Counted from the first letter of the stretch, positions 1 through 9,222 are shown. The stretch is 64,000 nt of DNA from Pseudomonas sp. Irchel 3A7 (GCF_900187565.1 NZ_FYED01000001.1:186001-250000), one strand, 5' to 3'. Numbers and translations are program-made. Notes: a model not told the origin generated them from the sequence alone.

Positions 1-24
1 CACGGGCTCTTCGAGACACAGCCC

Positions 25-58
25 GCAAAAAAGCCGCGAATATCGCGGCTTTCTCATT
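25..58 (-). terminator. Rho-independent terminator after the DUF6124-like gene
   Basis: A 10-bp inverted repeat (AAAGCCGCGA / TCGCGGCTTT, 30-39 and 43-52) lies just past the stop of the minus-strand gene. It is followed on that strand by a T-run. On the plus strand it is followed by a weaker T-rich stretch, so it may work in both directions. Confidence 0.75.
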
Positions 59-59
59 T

Positions 60-329
60 TCAGCGTGCAGTTTTTTCCAGCGTCCAGCCCAGCACATCCA
101 AGGCATCACAGCCATCCTGGATCAATATGTGAGCGGCGTTGGCGAAATGCTCCAGGTCGTGCCCTTCGGCTTCTTTGACGCACAGGCAGGTGATGCTATT
201 GAGCAGATTACGCGCGGCTTTGAGTCGATGGACGGCAGTTTCGAGGAGATCGGAAGCGCGGGCTTCGGTGTCGATGTACAGCGTCGGGCCGACACTGAAG
301 CTGCCTTGAAGCGGATAATACTTAGCCAT
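60..329 (-). CDS. Small DUF6124/DUF3077-like protein of unknown function
   Basis: An 89-residue soluble protein, rich in Ala, Leu and Asp. The pattern (short polar N-terminus, an F-S-V segment followed by a helix with acidic and Ala/Leu residues, then a second long helix) resembles the small DUF6124/DUF3077 proteins found in many copies in Pseudomonas. Their function is unknown. The ATG at 329 is chosen because GGAG lies nine bases upstream. An in-frame start at 395 would add 22 residues without a clear ribosome site. The gene stands alone and is followed by a strong terminator. The family assignment is from overall resemblance only. Confidence 0.6.
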   Translation of the reverse strand: MAKYYPLQGSFSVGPTLYIDTEARASDLLETAVHRLKAARNLLNSITCLCVKEAEGHDLEHFANAAHILIQDGCDALDVLGWTLEKTAR

Positions 330-528
330 GGTCAAAAACTCCGGATGCGTTCGAGAGGCTTCATCTGTATTCGACCGGCTAAGATCGGTCGCCACGTTGG
401 CAGCAACGATGGAACTATAGGCCGATGCTTGCGCGACTGAGAACCCAGGCGCGAAATTTCAGATCGTTCCTACAGCTACCAAGCAAACGCAAATCCCTCA
501 TAAGCACCGGCACGGCATGACGCAACAC

Positions 529-632
529 CTGTAGGAGCCAGCTTGCTGGCGATGGATGCAGGTACGCCGCGTTGATTCAGATAGCACTCGTTATCGATGA
601 CGACCATCGCTAGCAAGCTTGCTCCTGCAAGG
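529..632. repeat. REPIN (two inverted REP sequences), variant with CTAGCAAGCTTGC core
   Basis: Two inverted copies, TGTAGGAGCCAGCTTGCTGG at 530-549 and its partner at 604-632, flank about 50 bases. This is the usual REP doublet of Pseudomonas. The 396-707 interval holds no gene I can support, only this REPIN and the motB terminator. Confidence 0.8.
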
Positions 633-674
633 GACCGTGCTCGTACTGAAAATGAAGCGACCTCCAAACAAAGC

Positions 675-704
675 AAAAAAGCCGACATCGCTGTCGGCTT
701 TTTT
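675..704 (-). terminator. Rho-independent terminator of motAB
   Basis: A 13-bp perfect stem (AAAAAAGCCGACA / TGTCGGCTTTTTT) with a TCGC loop sits four bases past the motB stop. The A/T arms give a U-run in both directions. Confidence 0.9.
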
Positions 705-707
705 GGG

Positions 708-1727
708 TCACTGCTTCGGCGCTTCAGCCGGTTTCGGTGCCGGATCATCGAACAGGTTCAGCCGTTCGCGAAGTTCGTGAGCCGGCAACGGCTCCTTATC
801 CGCCGGCAACGCGTTCGGGTCGGCTGGTACTTCGCCCGGACCACCTTGCCCTTGCGTTGGCTCGGGAGCCGGTTCCGCACCTTGTGAACCTTCAATGGCA
901 CGCTGGGCTTTCTTGGTCAGCACCACGATGTCGATACGGCGGTTGACCGGGTTGAACGGATGTTCGCGATCAAACAAAGCCGACGAGGCATAACCGACCA
1001 CCCGCGCCACTTGCTGATCCGGATAGCTGCCCGCGACCAGCGCGCGGCGAGCGGCGTTGGCTCGGTTGGCCGATAGCTCCCAGTTACCGAAATCACCCTG
1101 GCCGCTGTACGGCTTGGCGTCGGTGTGGCCGCTGATGCTGATCTTGTTCGGCACCGCCTTGATGGTGTCGGCCATGGCCAGCAGGATGTCTTCGAAATAC
1201 GGCTTCAGGCGGGCACTGCCGGAGTCGAACATCGGCCGGTTCTCGGCATCCACGATCTGGATGCGCAGCCCGTCCGTGGTGATCTCGAACATGATCTGGT
1301 CTTTGAACTTCTGCAGCTGCGGATTCTCTTCGACCTTGTTCTGCAATTCTTGCAGCAATAGCTCGAGGCGCTCCTTCTCCACCATCTCGGCCATGCCTTC
1401 GACCTGTTCGGCGTCGACAGTCACTTTGTCCGGCTGCGGCTGGGACTTCACCTCGGGATTGAGGGTGTTTTCCGGTGCCAACTCGGGTGTACCACCCAGG
1501 TCAATGATGTAGGGCGTGCCGCTTTCAGTGAAGCCGATCGGGTCCTTGAAGTAACCGGCGATGGCAAGCTTCTGCTCCGGTGTAGCGGTAGACAACAGCC
1601 ACAACACCAGGAAGAACGCCATCATCGCCGTGGCAAAGTCGGCGAAGGCGATTTTCCAGGAGCCTCCGTGATGCCCGCCGGCGTAGCGTTTGACGCGCTT
1701 GATGATTATCGGCTGGTTATTTTCCAT
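708..1727 (-). CDS. motB: Flagellar motor stator protein MotB
   Basis: MotB is the peptidoglycan-anchored half of the proton-driven flagellar stator. The 339-residue protein has a short cytoplasmic N-terminus, one membrane helix (about residues 26-46) that carries the essential proton-binding Asp30 (AFADFATAM), and a plug/linker region. A C-terminal OmpA-like peptidoglycan-binding domain follows (about 150-275), with ISGHTDAKPY and NRRIDIVV motifs, and a Pro/Glu-rich tail. It is the second gene of the motAB operon, three bases after motA, and is followed by a strong terminator. Its position matches PA4953 of P. aeruginosa. Confidence 0.97.
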   Translation of the reverse strand: MENNQPIIIKRVKRYAGGHHGGSWKIAFADFATAMMAFFLVLWLLSTATPEQKLAIAGYFKDPIGFTESGTPYIIDLGGTPELAPENTLNPEVKSQPQPDKVTVDAEQVEGMAEMVEKERLELLLQELQNKVEENPQLQKFKDQIMFEITTDGLRIQIVDAENRPMFDSGSARLKPYFEDILLAMADTIKAVPNKISISGHTDAKPYSGQGDFGNWELSANRANAARRALVAGSYPDQQVARVVGYASSALFDREHPFNPVNRRIDIVVLTKKAQRAIEGSQGAEPAPEPTQGQGGPGEVPADPNALPADKEPLPAHELRERLNLFDDPAPKPAEAPKQ

Positions 1728-1730
1728 GAC

Positions 1731-2582
1731 TTATCTGCCGCGAACCGCTTGTTCCAGCTCGGCGAAGCTAGGGCGGTGCGCCGGGTACAGAACCTTGCGC
1801 CCGAACTCTACTGCCAGCGATGGCGGCATGCCGGAAGCCGAAGCGACCAGCGAGGCCTTGATGGCTTCGTAGACGTTCAGCTCTTCCTTGGCATCGTGAC
1901 CCAGGGCATGCGCCAGGGGACCGAAGAAACCGTAGGCCGCGAGAATACCGAAGAAGGTACCGACCAGTGCCGCACCGACGTGCAGGCCAATCATTTTCTG
2001 GTCACTTTCACCCAGCGAAGCCATGGTCACCACGATACCCAGTACCGCCGCGACGATACCGAAACCCGGCATGGCGTCGGCAATGCCGTTCACTGCGTGG
2101 GACGGATGATCCAGATCCTCCTTGAGGCTGGCGAGCTCCATGTCGAACAGGTTTTCCAGTTCGTGGGGAGCCATGTTGCCGGAAGACATGATGCGCAGGT
2201 AATCGCAGACAAACGCTGTCATGCGCTCATCCTTGAGGACCGTAGGGTACTTGGCGAAGATCGGGCTCGCGGCGGGATCTTCGATATCGCCTTCAATCGC
2301 CATCATGCCTTCGCGGCGACTCTTGTTGAGGATCTCGTAGATCAGCCCCAGCACTTCCAGATAGAAAGCGTGAGTGAAACGCGAACTGAACATTCCCAAG
2401 GCTTTCTTGAGAACGTGCATCGCCATGTGACCCGGGTTGGCCTGGAGGAATGCACCGAGGGCCGCACCACCGATAATCATCACTTCGAAGGGCTGGATCA
2501 GGGCGGCGATTTTGCCGTGGGAGAGCACGTATCCGCCGAGCACGCTCGCGAATACGACGATGATGCCGATTATTTTAGCCAT
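1731..2582 (-). CDS. motA: Flagellar motor stator protein MotA
   Basis: MotA is the inner-membrane stator subunit that forms the proton channel with MotB and pushes on FliG. The 283-residue protein has four predicted membrane helices, two near the N-terminus and two around residues 165-225. The cytoplasmic loop carries the charged NKSRREGMMAIEGDIEDP segment (Arg89/Arg90, Glu97), which matches the torque residues of E. coli MotA. MPGFGIVAAVLG holds the conserved Pro. The ATG at 2582 matches the family start (MAKIIGIIVVF). A longer reading to 2660 would run over the sigma-28 promoter. No strong Shine-Dalgarno is visible. It is transcribed with motB. Confidence 0.97.
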   Translation of the reverse strand: MAKIIGIIVVFASVLGGYVLSHGKIAALIQPFEVMIIGGAALGAFLQANPGHMAMHVLKKALGMFSSRFTHAFYLEVLGLIYEILNKSRREGMMAIEGDIEDPAASPIFAKYPTVLKDERMTAFVCDYLRIMSSGNMAPHELENLFDMELASLKEDLDHPSHAVNGIADAMPGFGIVAAVLGIVVTMASLGESDQKMIGLHVGAALVGTFFGILAAYGFFGPLAHALGHDAKEELNVYEAIKASLVASASGMPPSLAVEFGRKVLYPAHRPSFAELEQAVRGR

Positions 2583-2650
2583 AGGTAGGAGAGCACTTAC
2601 TGAGTCGGGTTCAAGGTCATATTCGGAAGTTAAAAAATCTCTTCTTCTAC

Positions 2651-2677
2651 TTATCGGCAAAACTGCGCCAGACTATA
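2651..2677 (-). promoter_or_regulatory. Sigma-28 (FliA) promoter of motAB
   Basis: On the minus strand, TATAGTCT and a perfect GCCGATAA are separated by exactly 11 bases. This is the enterobacterial FliA layout (TAAAGTTT-N11-GCCGATAA), with 6 of 8 and 8 of 8 matches. It lies 69 bases before the motA ATG and places the stator in the late flagellar gene class. Confidence 0.85.
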
Positions 2678-2748
2678 GCCAGTTCAGGCGAAAAGCCAAT
2701 TTGACCCACTCCGGGCCCAGGTAATGTTGACGATGATCGCCTCCAGAC

Positions 2749-4287
2749 ATGGCTAACGAAACGAACGTCCCGCCTGCAAAACCAACCACGCTCGAAGGCT
2801 GGGTCAAGCTTCTCGATGGCGTGCGCCTGCCGGTTCCGCTAGACAGTCACGACCTTGTCTGCCGGGCGATCCGCGACAGTCGCAGCTCGCTGCGCGACAT
2901 CGCCGAATTGATGCAGGGCAGCCCGGCCCTGGCCTTGAGTGTCATTCGTCATGCCAATCGCCACACCCATGGCAGCATGACCGAGCCTGCGGAAAACCTT
3001 GAAGTCGCGATCAATCGCCTCGGCCTCAAGCGCACCGAAGAACTGCTCGAGCGCTTGCCCGCAGAGCCCATGGCCGAGATTCCGAAAGCCCTGCGTCAGC
3101 TGCAGATGATCAGCCTGCACGCCACACAACAGGCCAACGGTTTTTTTGCCAGCCGCCTGGCGCGACTATGGCAGGACATCCATTGGGGCAGCCTGCTGTT
3201 TCTGTCGCCACTGTGGCCATTGGCGCTGACGCATCCGCAATTACTCGAAGAATGGGAGCTGCGGGTCATCCACAAACGCGAGTCGGCGCGCAAAGTCGAG
3301 AAGCAACTGTTTGGCACGCGCCTGCTGGAAATCGGCCTGGCCCTCGTAGATATCTGGCGCCTGCCGATCTGGGTACAGCAAGGCTATCGGCTGCTGCTCA
3401 CCGAGCAGCGGGAACTGGTGAAAGTCCTGCGCATTGCCCGCGACAACGAGCATCCGTTGCGCCAGCAGAACCGTCTCGACGACGACCCGACCCTGCGCCG
3501 CTGGCTCAATCAACCGGCCAACACGGTGCTGCTGGCCAACGGTCTGGCGCTCTCGGCACAACAGGCCTGGGACAGCCCGCACAGTGAACGGTGGCAGTAC
3601 CTGACCAGCCTTTACCTGCAAATGCCGATGGGCGAAGTCCAACAGCAATTGCATCAGCAGGCGGCCAATAGTGCACGCCACCACGCCATGCCCGACCTCT
3701 GGCACCCCGCCGTTGCGCTGATCTGGCCGCTGGGCACGAAACGTGTCCACGCCGGGCTGCTGCCAGCACCGGCACCCACCGCCGAAGACCTGGTGAAGTG
3801 GCGCAAACAATGTGCCGAACTGCTGGTCGAGCCGAGTCGCTTTACCAACGCCATGCACTTGACCACTTCCGCCCGTGACGCTTTGGTCGCAAGCGGTATG
3901 CGCCGGGTGATGATCCTGATGGCCGACCGCACCCATGCCAATCTTCGGGTTCACCAGACTGCCGGGTTGCCGAAGGAAGTTGCCGGCATGAATTTCGCCG
4001 TCAGCCAGAGCACCGTGCTGCAGCGCTTGCTCGCGCAGCAGGCCCAGGTGCGCCTGACACCGGACAACAACGCGCAGTTTTCCGCCCTGCTGCCCAATAG
4101 CCTGCGTTCGCAGTTCAGCGGCGAACATCTGCTGCTGCGCTCGCTTGTCAACAATGGCCGGGTGATCATGATTGTCGTGGCGGATCAGGGCGGCGGGCCG
4201 TTTTCGGAGATCACCGTGCAAGCCTTCGGCAAAACCGCACAGTGCATCGAAAAAGCGCTGCACAGCTTTAGTCAGCGCGGCAAATGA
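2749..4287 (+). CDS. HDOD-domain signalling protein
   Basis: A 512-residue soluble protein equivalent in position to PA4955. The N-terminal 200 residues fit an HDOD domain (an all-helical, HD-related fold without metal ligands): SSLRDIAELMQGSPALALSVIRHAN followed by AINRLGLKRTEELL. The C-terminal part (about 345-505) has the alternating pattern of a GAF-like sensor (MILMADRTHANLRVHQTAG, IVVADQGGGPFSEITVQAFG). HDOD proteins act as scaffolds in signalling and motility control. The ligand and partner here are unknown. It is divergent from motAB, and rhdA follows 42 bases downstream on the same strand. The GAF assignment is an inference from pattern only. Confidence 0.8.
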   Translation: MANETNVPPAKPTTLEGWVKLLDGVRLPVPLDSHDLVCRAIRDSRSSLRDIAELMQGSPALALSVIRHANRHTHGSMTEPAENLEVAINRLGLKRTEELLERLPAEPMAEIPKALRQLQMISLHATQQANGFFASRLARLWQDIHWGSLLFLSPLWPLALTHPQLLEEWELRVIHKRESARKVEKQLFGTRLLEIGLALVDIWRLPIWVQQGYRLLLTEQRELVKVLRIARDNEHPLRQQNRLDDDPTLRRWLNQPANTVLLANGLALSAQQAWDSPHSERWQYLTSLYLQMPMGEVQQQLHQQAANSARHHAMPDLWHPAVALIWPLGTKRVHAGLLPAPAPTAEDLVKWRKQCAELLVEPSRFTNAMHLTTSARDALVASGMRRVMILMADRTHANLRVHQTAGLPKEVAGMNFAVSQSTVLQRLLAQQAQVRLTPDNNAQFSALLPNSLRSQFSGEHLLLRSLVNNGRVIMIVVADQGGGPFSEITVQAFGKTAQCIEKALHSFSQRGK

Positions 4288-4329
4288 CGCTGCGTTACAA
4301 TCCTCCCTTTTGTGCCCTGGAGACCTCAC

Positions 4330-5154
4330 ATGTCTGACTTCTCTGGCTTGCCGCTGGTGATCGAACCGAGCGACTTGCTCCCTCGCCTCGACGCCCGCGA
4401 ACTGATCCTGGTGGACCTGACCAGCAGTGCCCGCTACGCCGAAGGGCATATTCCCGGCGCACGGTTCGTCGACCCGAAACGCACGCAACTCGGTCAGGCG
4501 CCAGCACCGGGACTGATGCCGCCGCAAGCGGCACTCGAAGCCTTGTTCGGTGAGCTGGGACACAACCCCGACGCGGTCTACGTGGTTTATGACGATGAAG
4601 GCGGTGGTTGGGCCGGGCGTTTTATCTGGCTTCTGGATGTCATCGGCCACAGCAAGTACCACTATATTGACGGCGGCCTGACAGCCTGGCTGGCAGAAGG
4701 CATGCCCATGTCGATCCAGATCCCGGCTGCCGTTGGTGGGCCGGTTGCGTTGACCCTGCACGACGAGCCGACCGCCACCCGTGAGTACCTGCAAAGCCGC
4801 CTGGGGGCTGCCGACCTGGCGATCTGGGACGCGCGCGGACCGCTGGAGTTCTCCGGCGAGAAAGTCCTGGCCGCCAAGGGCGGACACATCCCCGGCGCCG
4901 TGAACTTCGAATGGACTGCCGGCATGGATCGGTCACGCAACCTGCGCATCCGCACCGATATGCCGCAAATCCTCGAACAACTCGGGATCAGCAAAGACAA
5001 AGAAGTGATCACCCACTGCCAGACTCACCATCGCTCTGGCTTCACCTATCTGGTGGCCAAGTCCCTCGGTTATCCGCGGGTCAAAGGCTACGCCGGCTCC
5101 TGGGGCGAATGGGGCAACCATCCTGACACCCCTGTAGAGAATCAAGGTTTTTAA
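4330..5154 (+). CDS. rhdA: Thiosulfate sulfurtransferase (rhodanese) RhdA
   Basis: Transfers sulfane sulfur from thiosulfate to cyanide or other acceptors. The 274-residue protein has two rhodanese domains. The N-terminal one is catalytically dead. The C-terminal one carries the active-site loop HCQTHHRSG, with the cysteine at residue 230, the same number as in Azotobacter vinelandii RhdA (established family knowledge). The ATG at 4330 is preferred over an upstream start at 4312 because GGAG lies seven bases before it. It is followed nine bases later by psd, as in PA4956-PA4957, so the two are likely co-transcribed. Confidence 0.95.
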   Translation: MSDFSGLPLVIEPSDLLPRLDARELILVDLTSSARYAEGHIPGARFVDPKRTQLGQAPAPGLMPPQAALEALFGELGHNPDAVYVVYDDEGGGWAGRFIWLLDVIGHSKYHYIDGGLTAWLAEGMPMSIQIPAAVGGPVALTLHDEPTATREYLQSRLGAADLAIWDARGPLEFSGEKVLAAKGGHIPGAVNFEWTAGMDRSRNLRIRTDMPQILEQLGISKDKEVITHCQTHHRSGFTYLVAKSLGYPRVKGYAGSWGEWGNHPDTPVENQGF

Positions 5155-5163
5155 GGACAGTTA

Positions 5164-6024
5164 ATGAACAAGCGTCTGTTTATCGTCAGCCAGTACCTGC
5201 TACCCCACAACCTGCTCTCGCGACTGGCCGGCTGCATCGCCGAATGCCGCGTGCGCTGGTTCAAGAACGCCTTCACCGCCTGGTTCGCCCAGCGTTATCA
5301 GGTGAACATGTCCGAGGCCCTGGTCGAAGACCTGACCGCGTACGAGCATTTCAACGCCTTCTTTACCCGCGCGTTGAAAGACGGCGCCCGCCCACTGGAC
5401 GAAACACCCGGGGCGATCCTCAGCCCGGCCGATGGCGCAGTCAGCCAGCTTGGCCCGATCGAGCACGGTCGCGTGTTCCAGGCCAAGGGCCACAGTTTCA
5501 GCGTGCTGGAACTGCTGGGCGGCGACGCAGCCAACGCCGCGCCATTCATGGGCGGTGATTTCGCCACCATTTACCTGTCGCCGAAGGATTACCATCGTGT
5601 GCACATGCCGCTGGCCGGCACCCTGCGTGAGATGGTCTACATTCCGGGCCGCCTGTTCTCGGTCAACCAGACCACCGCTGAAAACGTCCCGGAACTGTTC
5701 GCCCGCAACGAGCGTGTGGCGTGCATTTTCGACACCGAGCGCGGGCCGATGGCCGTGGTGCTGGTGGGTGCAATGATCGTGGCTTCGATCGAAACCGTGT
5801 GGGCCGGCCTGGTTACGCCGCCGAAGCGCGAGCTGAAAACGTTCCGTTACGACGAAGCCGCCCGCGCGCCGATCCACCTGGAAAAAGGCGCGGAACTGGG
5901 TCGCTTCAAGCTGGGTTCGACCGCTGTCGTGCTGTTCGGGCCGGATCAGGTGAAATGGGCTGAAGAGCTGGCGGCGGGTTCGCCGGTGCAGATGGGTCAG
6001 GGAATGGGTCTGCCAAAAGCCTGA
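5164..6024 (+). CDS. psd: Phosphatidylserine decarboxylase proenzyme
   Basis: Makes phosphatidylethanolamine from phosphatidylserine at the inner membrane. The 286-residue proenzyme contains the LGST self-cleavage motif (Gly251-Ser252 in [14 protein letters not shown]), which yields the beta chain and a pyruvoyl alpha chain. Other family blocks are [21 protein letters not shown] and the [20 protein letters not shown] segment. The length is normal for bacterial Psd. It lies nine bases downstream of rhdA and is followed by a REPIN between convergent genes. Confidence 0.97.
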   Translation: MNKRLFIVSQYLLPHNLLSRLAGCIAECRVRWFKNAFTAWFAQRYQVNMSEALVEDLTAYEHFNAFFTRALKDGARPLDETPGAILSPADGAVSQLGPIEHGRVFQAKGHSFSVLELLGGDAANAAPFMGGDFATIYLSPKDYHRVHMPLAGTLREMVYIPGRLFSVNQTTAENVPELFARNERVACIFDTERGPMAVVLVGAMIVASIETVWAGLVTPPKRELKTFRYDEAARAPIHLEKGAELGRFKLGSTAVVLFGPDQVKWAEELAAGSPVQMGQGMGLPKA

Positions 6025-6035
6025 TCGCAGAAACA

Positions 6036-6127
6036 CCTGTGGGAGCGAGCCTGCTCGCGATGCAGGCACCGCGGTCTATCTGATAAACCGCGGCGATGCC
6101 ATCGCGAGCAGGCTCGCTCCCACAGGG
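6036..6127. repeat. REPIN between convergent psd and serB
   Basis: Head-to-head REP copies (TGTGGGAGCGAGCCTGCTCG at 6038-6057 and its inverse at 6100-6127) flank a second small inverted repeat (ACCGCGG / CCGCGGT region, 6068-6094). The whole unit can fold into one long cruciform. Confidence 0.9.
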
Positions 6128-6147
6128 ATCAGCTGTTACCTGTCGTG

Positions 6148-7362
6148 TTAGAGCTGTCCGTCTCGATCGCGGAAGCCCAGCAGATACAGCACGCCATCGA
6201 GCCCCAGCGTTGAAATCGCCTGCTTCGCCGACTGCTTGACCAGTGGCTTGGCGCGGAACGCCACGCCCAGGCCGGCAATCGCCAGCATCGGCAGGTCGTT
6301 GGCGCCGTCGCCGACCGCAATGGTCTGCTCCAGACGCAAGCCTTCCTTGTGCGCCAGTTCTTTGAGCAGATCAGCCTTGCGCTGCGCATCGACAATCGGC
6401 TCGACCGCCACGCCGGTCACCTTGCCGTCGACTACTTCCAGTTCGTTGGCAAACACATAATCGATACCCAGCTTGGCCTGCAATTGCTTGGCGAAGTAGG
6501 TGAAGCCGCCCGACAGAATGGCCGTCTTGTAGCCCAGGCGCTTGAGTTCGGCGAACAGGGTTTCAGCACCTTCGGTGAGGCGTAGCGAGGCACCGATCGA
6601 ATCCAGCACGCCGACATCCAGGCCTTTGAGCAATGCCAGGCGCTCTTTGAAGCTGGCACGGAAATCCAGTTCACCCGCCATTGCCCGCTCGGTAATTTCC
6701 GACACTTTGTCGCCCACGCCGGCCGCCTTGGCCAGTTCGTCGATGACTTCGGCTTCGATCAAGGTCGAGTCCATGTCGAACACCGCCAGACGGCGGTTGC
6801 GGCGGAACAGCGAATCTTCCTGGAAGGCGATATCGACGTTCAGCTCCTGGGCCACGCTGAGGAACTCGGCCCGCAACGCTTGCGGATCGGCCGCTTCGCC
6901 GCGCACGGAAAACTCGATGCAACCCTTGCCCTTGTCGGCCGGGGTATCCAGCGGCATGCGCCCGGACAGGCGATCGATGTGGTCGATGTTCAGGCCGTAC
7001 TTGGCGGTGATCGAACTGACGGCCTGCAATTGCCCGGCGGTCACTTTACGGGTCAACAGCGTCACGATGTGGCGTTTTTTGCCCTGGTTACCGACCCACT
7101 GCTGGTAATCCTCTTCGGACACCGGCGTGAAACGCACCTGTTGATCAAGTTCATAGCCCTTGAACAGGATGTCCTTGAGGACCGACTTGCCTTGTTCGGT
7201 GTCAGGAATTTCAACCAGGATGCCGAACGACAGGGTGTCGTGGATCACCGCCTGACCGATGTCGAGAATGTTCACACCACCCTGGGCCAGAACGCCGGTA
7301 ATGGCCGCAGTCAGACCCGGACGGTCGACTCCCGTGATGTTTATCAGGACGATTTCGCGCAA
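6148..7362 (-). CDS. serB: Phosphoserine phosphatase SerB
   Basis: Catalyses the last step of serine synthesis, phosphoserine to serine. The 404-residue protein has a tandem ACT-type regulatory region (about 1-180) and a HAD phosphatase domain with the nucleophile motif FDMDST (Asp196, acid-base Asp198), SGGF (motif II), and GDGANDLPML (metal-binding motif IV). It starts with TTG at 7362, preceded by a GGGGGTG ribosome site. No ATG fits the family N-terminus (MREIVLINITG). It is divergent from the AhpA/YtjB gene, an arrangement also seen next to serB in E. coli (smp/ytjB). In PAO1, fimX lies nearby. It is absent here. Confidence 0.96.
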   Translation of the reverse strand: MREIVLINITGVDRPGLTAAITGVLAQGGVNILDIGQAVIHDTLSFGILVEIPDTEQGKSVLKDILFKGYELDQQVRFTPVSEEDYQQWVGNQGKKRHIVTLLTRKVTAGQLQAVSSITAKYGLNIDHIDRLSGRMPLDTPADKGKGCIEFSVRGEAADPQALRAEFLSVAQELNVDIAFQEDSLFRRNRRLAVFDMDSTLIEAEVIDELAKAAGVGDKVSEITERAMAGELDFRASFKERLALLKGLDVGVLDSIGASLRLTEGAETLFAELKRLGYKTAILSGGFTYFAKQLQAKLGIDYVFANELEVVDGKVTGVAVEPIVDAQRKADLLKELAHKEGLRLEQTIAVGDGANDLPMLAIAGLGVAFRAKPLVKQSAKQAISTLGLDGVLYLLGFRDRDGQL

Positions 7363-7497
7363 GGCGCACCCCCGCAGGTGGAAAAAAACCGCATTCTACC
7401 CACATTCAGTGACCATCGGGCACCGTGAGCGCTTTGCCGGTCTAGGGCCTGTCGCTATACTGCGCGTCAACTTCACGGACAAAAGAGCCGAGCTCAA

Positions 7498-9018
7498 GTG
7501 AACCGGCCCACGCCAGTAAAAACCGACAACTTCTTTCTGCTGATCTTCCGTGCACTGCGCCACCGCCGTGTACCGATTGCATTGCGTATTGCCAGCCATA
7601 ACGTGATCCTGGTCGCCCTGGCCCTGGTGATCTACGCCTGCGTGATGGGTTTGCAGTTCAAGCAGGCCATGCACGAGCAGGCGGATGCGCTGGGTGAAAG
7701 CCTGACCACGCAGACAGCCACTTCGGCCACCGAGCTGTTGGTGTCCAACGACATCCTCAGCCTCAACGTGCTGCTCAACAACCTGACCAAGAACAAGCTG
7801 GTGGCCCACGCCGCCATCTATAGCATGGATAACCGCATCCTTGCCGAGGCCGGCCAGCGTCCCAAGCACGGCCTGCTGGGCGAGGCCGAAGGCATTTATC
7901 AGAGCAAGATCACCTTCCAGGACGTGACCGCCGGACAATTGCGCATCAGCCTGGACATGGATCAGTTCCAACAGCCAATGACCATCAGCCTGCAAAGCAT
8001 GGGCATTTTGAGCGCCATCCTGCTGGCTTTGTCCCTGGCCTTGAGCCTGCGCCTGGGCCGACACCTCTCCACCCCACTCCTGCAATTGCGGGTATGGCTG
8101 CGCAACATTGACGAGCACACCCCGGCCACCGAACGCCAGGACGAAATCGGCGACCTGGCGCGCCAGCTGCACGCCAACTTCGCGCCGGAACCGGCTGAAC
8201 CCGAGCCCATGCCGGAACCCGAGTTCGACGACAACGATTATGACGATGCCGAACCGGGCTTCGAAGTGCGTAACCTGCGTGATCCGAGCTTTGATGAAAG
8301 CCGTCCTATGACCGCGCTGAAGGCTGCGCCACGACGCACCGCCAACACCGTCGAGGACGATGACGAAGATGCATTCGCCGACCTGCTCGATGATTCGCCG
8401 GACAGTGCCTTGAAACCACTGGCCAAACCCGTGATTTCCAACGTGCCGCAGCACAGCGCGGTGCTGGCTGTTCAGCTGGGCTCCCAGGAGCAACTGCGTC
8501 GCCTGCCTCGTACGCGCCTGGAAGAACTGCTCAAACGCTACCGCGACTGCCTTGACCAGGCTGCCTCGCTCTACCAGAGCGAACTGCATACCCTGAACGA
8601 TGGCAGCACACTAATGCTGTTCCACACCGAAGACAGCGGCGACGACTACCTGACCAACGCCATTTGCTGCGGTGAGCTGTTGCGCGCGCTGGGCCATCAG
8701 TTGCAGATCGAAGTCGCCGACAGCGGCATCACCCTGCAACTGCAGCTGGGCCTGACCCTGGGCGACGAGCTGTTCGGCCTGAGCCAGATCGACCTGCTGC
8801 TGACCGACCCCGCCCAGGACGCCCTGGCCCTATCGCAGCACAGCCGCAACCTGCTGCTGGTGGAGCGCAAGATCAGCGACGATGCCCTGATCCGCCAACG
8901 TGCACGCATCCGGCCAATTGCCAGCCCGGAAGGCGCTTGCTGTGTGGAGCGCTTGATGGAGCCTTATCCGTCGATGCTGGAGCGGCAGCTGGCGCGGATG
9001 CATGAGCGTCGGGCGTGA
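7498..9018 (+). CDS. AhpA/YtjB-family membrane protein with extra C-terminal domain
   Basis: A 506-residue inner-membrane protein starting with GTG at 7498. Two membrane helices (about 27-48 and 158-182) bracket a periplasmic sensor-like segment that resembles the SMP_2/haemolysin family. A short HAMP-like stretch and an acidic linker (about 215-310: many Asp, Glu and Pro) follow. The C-terminal 190 residues look like a class III nucleotide-cyclase fold without obvious catalytic Asp residues (LNDGSTLMLFHTEDSGDD, LQLQLGLTLGDELFG, LSQHSRNLLLVERKISDD). No enzymatic function can be claimed. The equivalent gene is PA4958. It ends at a strong terminator. Confidence 0.8.
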   Translation: MNRPTPVKTDNFFLLIFRALRHRRVPIALRIASHNVILVALALVIYACVMGLQFKQAMHEQADALGESLTTQTATSATELLVSNDILSLNVLLNNLTKNKLVAHAAIYSMDNRILAEAGQRPKHGLLGEAEGIYQSKITFQDVTAGQLRISLDMDQFQQPMTISLQSMGILSAILLALSLALSLRLGRHLSTPLLQLRVWLRNIDEHTPATERQDEIGDLARQLHANFAPEPAEPEPMPEPEFDDNDYDDAEPGFEVRNLRDPSFDESRPMTALKAAPRRTANTVEDDDEDAFADLLDDSPDSALKPLAKPVISNVPQHSAVLAVQLGSQEQLRRLPRTRLEELLKRYRDCLDQAASLYQSELHTLNDGSTLMLFHTEDSGDDYLTNAICCGELLRALGHQLQIEVADSGITLQLQLGLTLGDELFGLSQIDLLLTDPAQDALALSQHSRNLLLVERKISDDALIRQRARIRPIASPEGACCVERLMEPYPSMLERQLARMHERRA

Positions 9019-9031
9019 TAGCCTCGAAATG

Positions 9032-9069
9032 AAAAAGCCCGCACACGAGTGATCGTCTGCGGGCTTTTT
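9032..9069 (+). terminator. Rho-independent terminator of the AhpA-like gene
   Basis: A 12-bp stem AAAAAGCCCGCA / TGCGGGCTTTTT with a 14-base loop, 13 bases past the stop codon and ending in a U-run. Confidence 0.9.
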
Positions 9070-9084
9070 ATTGCCTGTAACGTC

Positions 9085-9182
9085 GCCTTCGCGAGCAGGC
9101 TCGCTCCCACATTTGATCCAGGCTGCCCACAAAGGGTGTGATCACTGAAAACCCACTGTGGGAGCGAGCCTGCTCGCGAAGG
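9085..9182. repeat. REPIN
   Basis: Inverted REP pair: GCGAGCAGGCTCGCTCCCAC at 9091-9110 and its complement at 9155-9182, in the intergenic space between convergent genes. Confidence 0.9.
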
Positions 9183-9222
9183 GGCCGGGACAGGCACAAG
9201 GGGTCTCCAGTCTGCAGAAACA

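Noticed and set aside
3241..4887. A 548-codon minus-strand frame opposite the HDOD and rhdA genes
   Set aside because: It is a shadow of the real plus-strand genes; high GC makes long open frames on the other strand. The product has no family features.
6148..9018. Missing fimX beside serB, as compared with PAO1
   Set aside because: Many non-twitching fluorescent pseudomonads lack fimX, so this is a lineage difference and not a local event I can prove.
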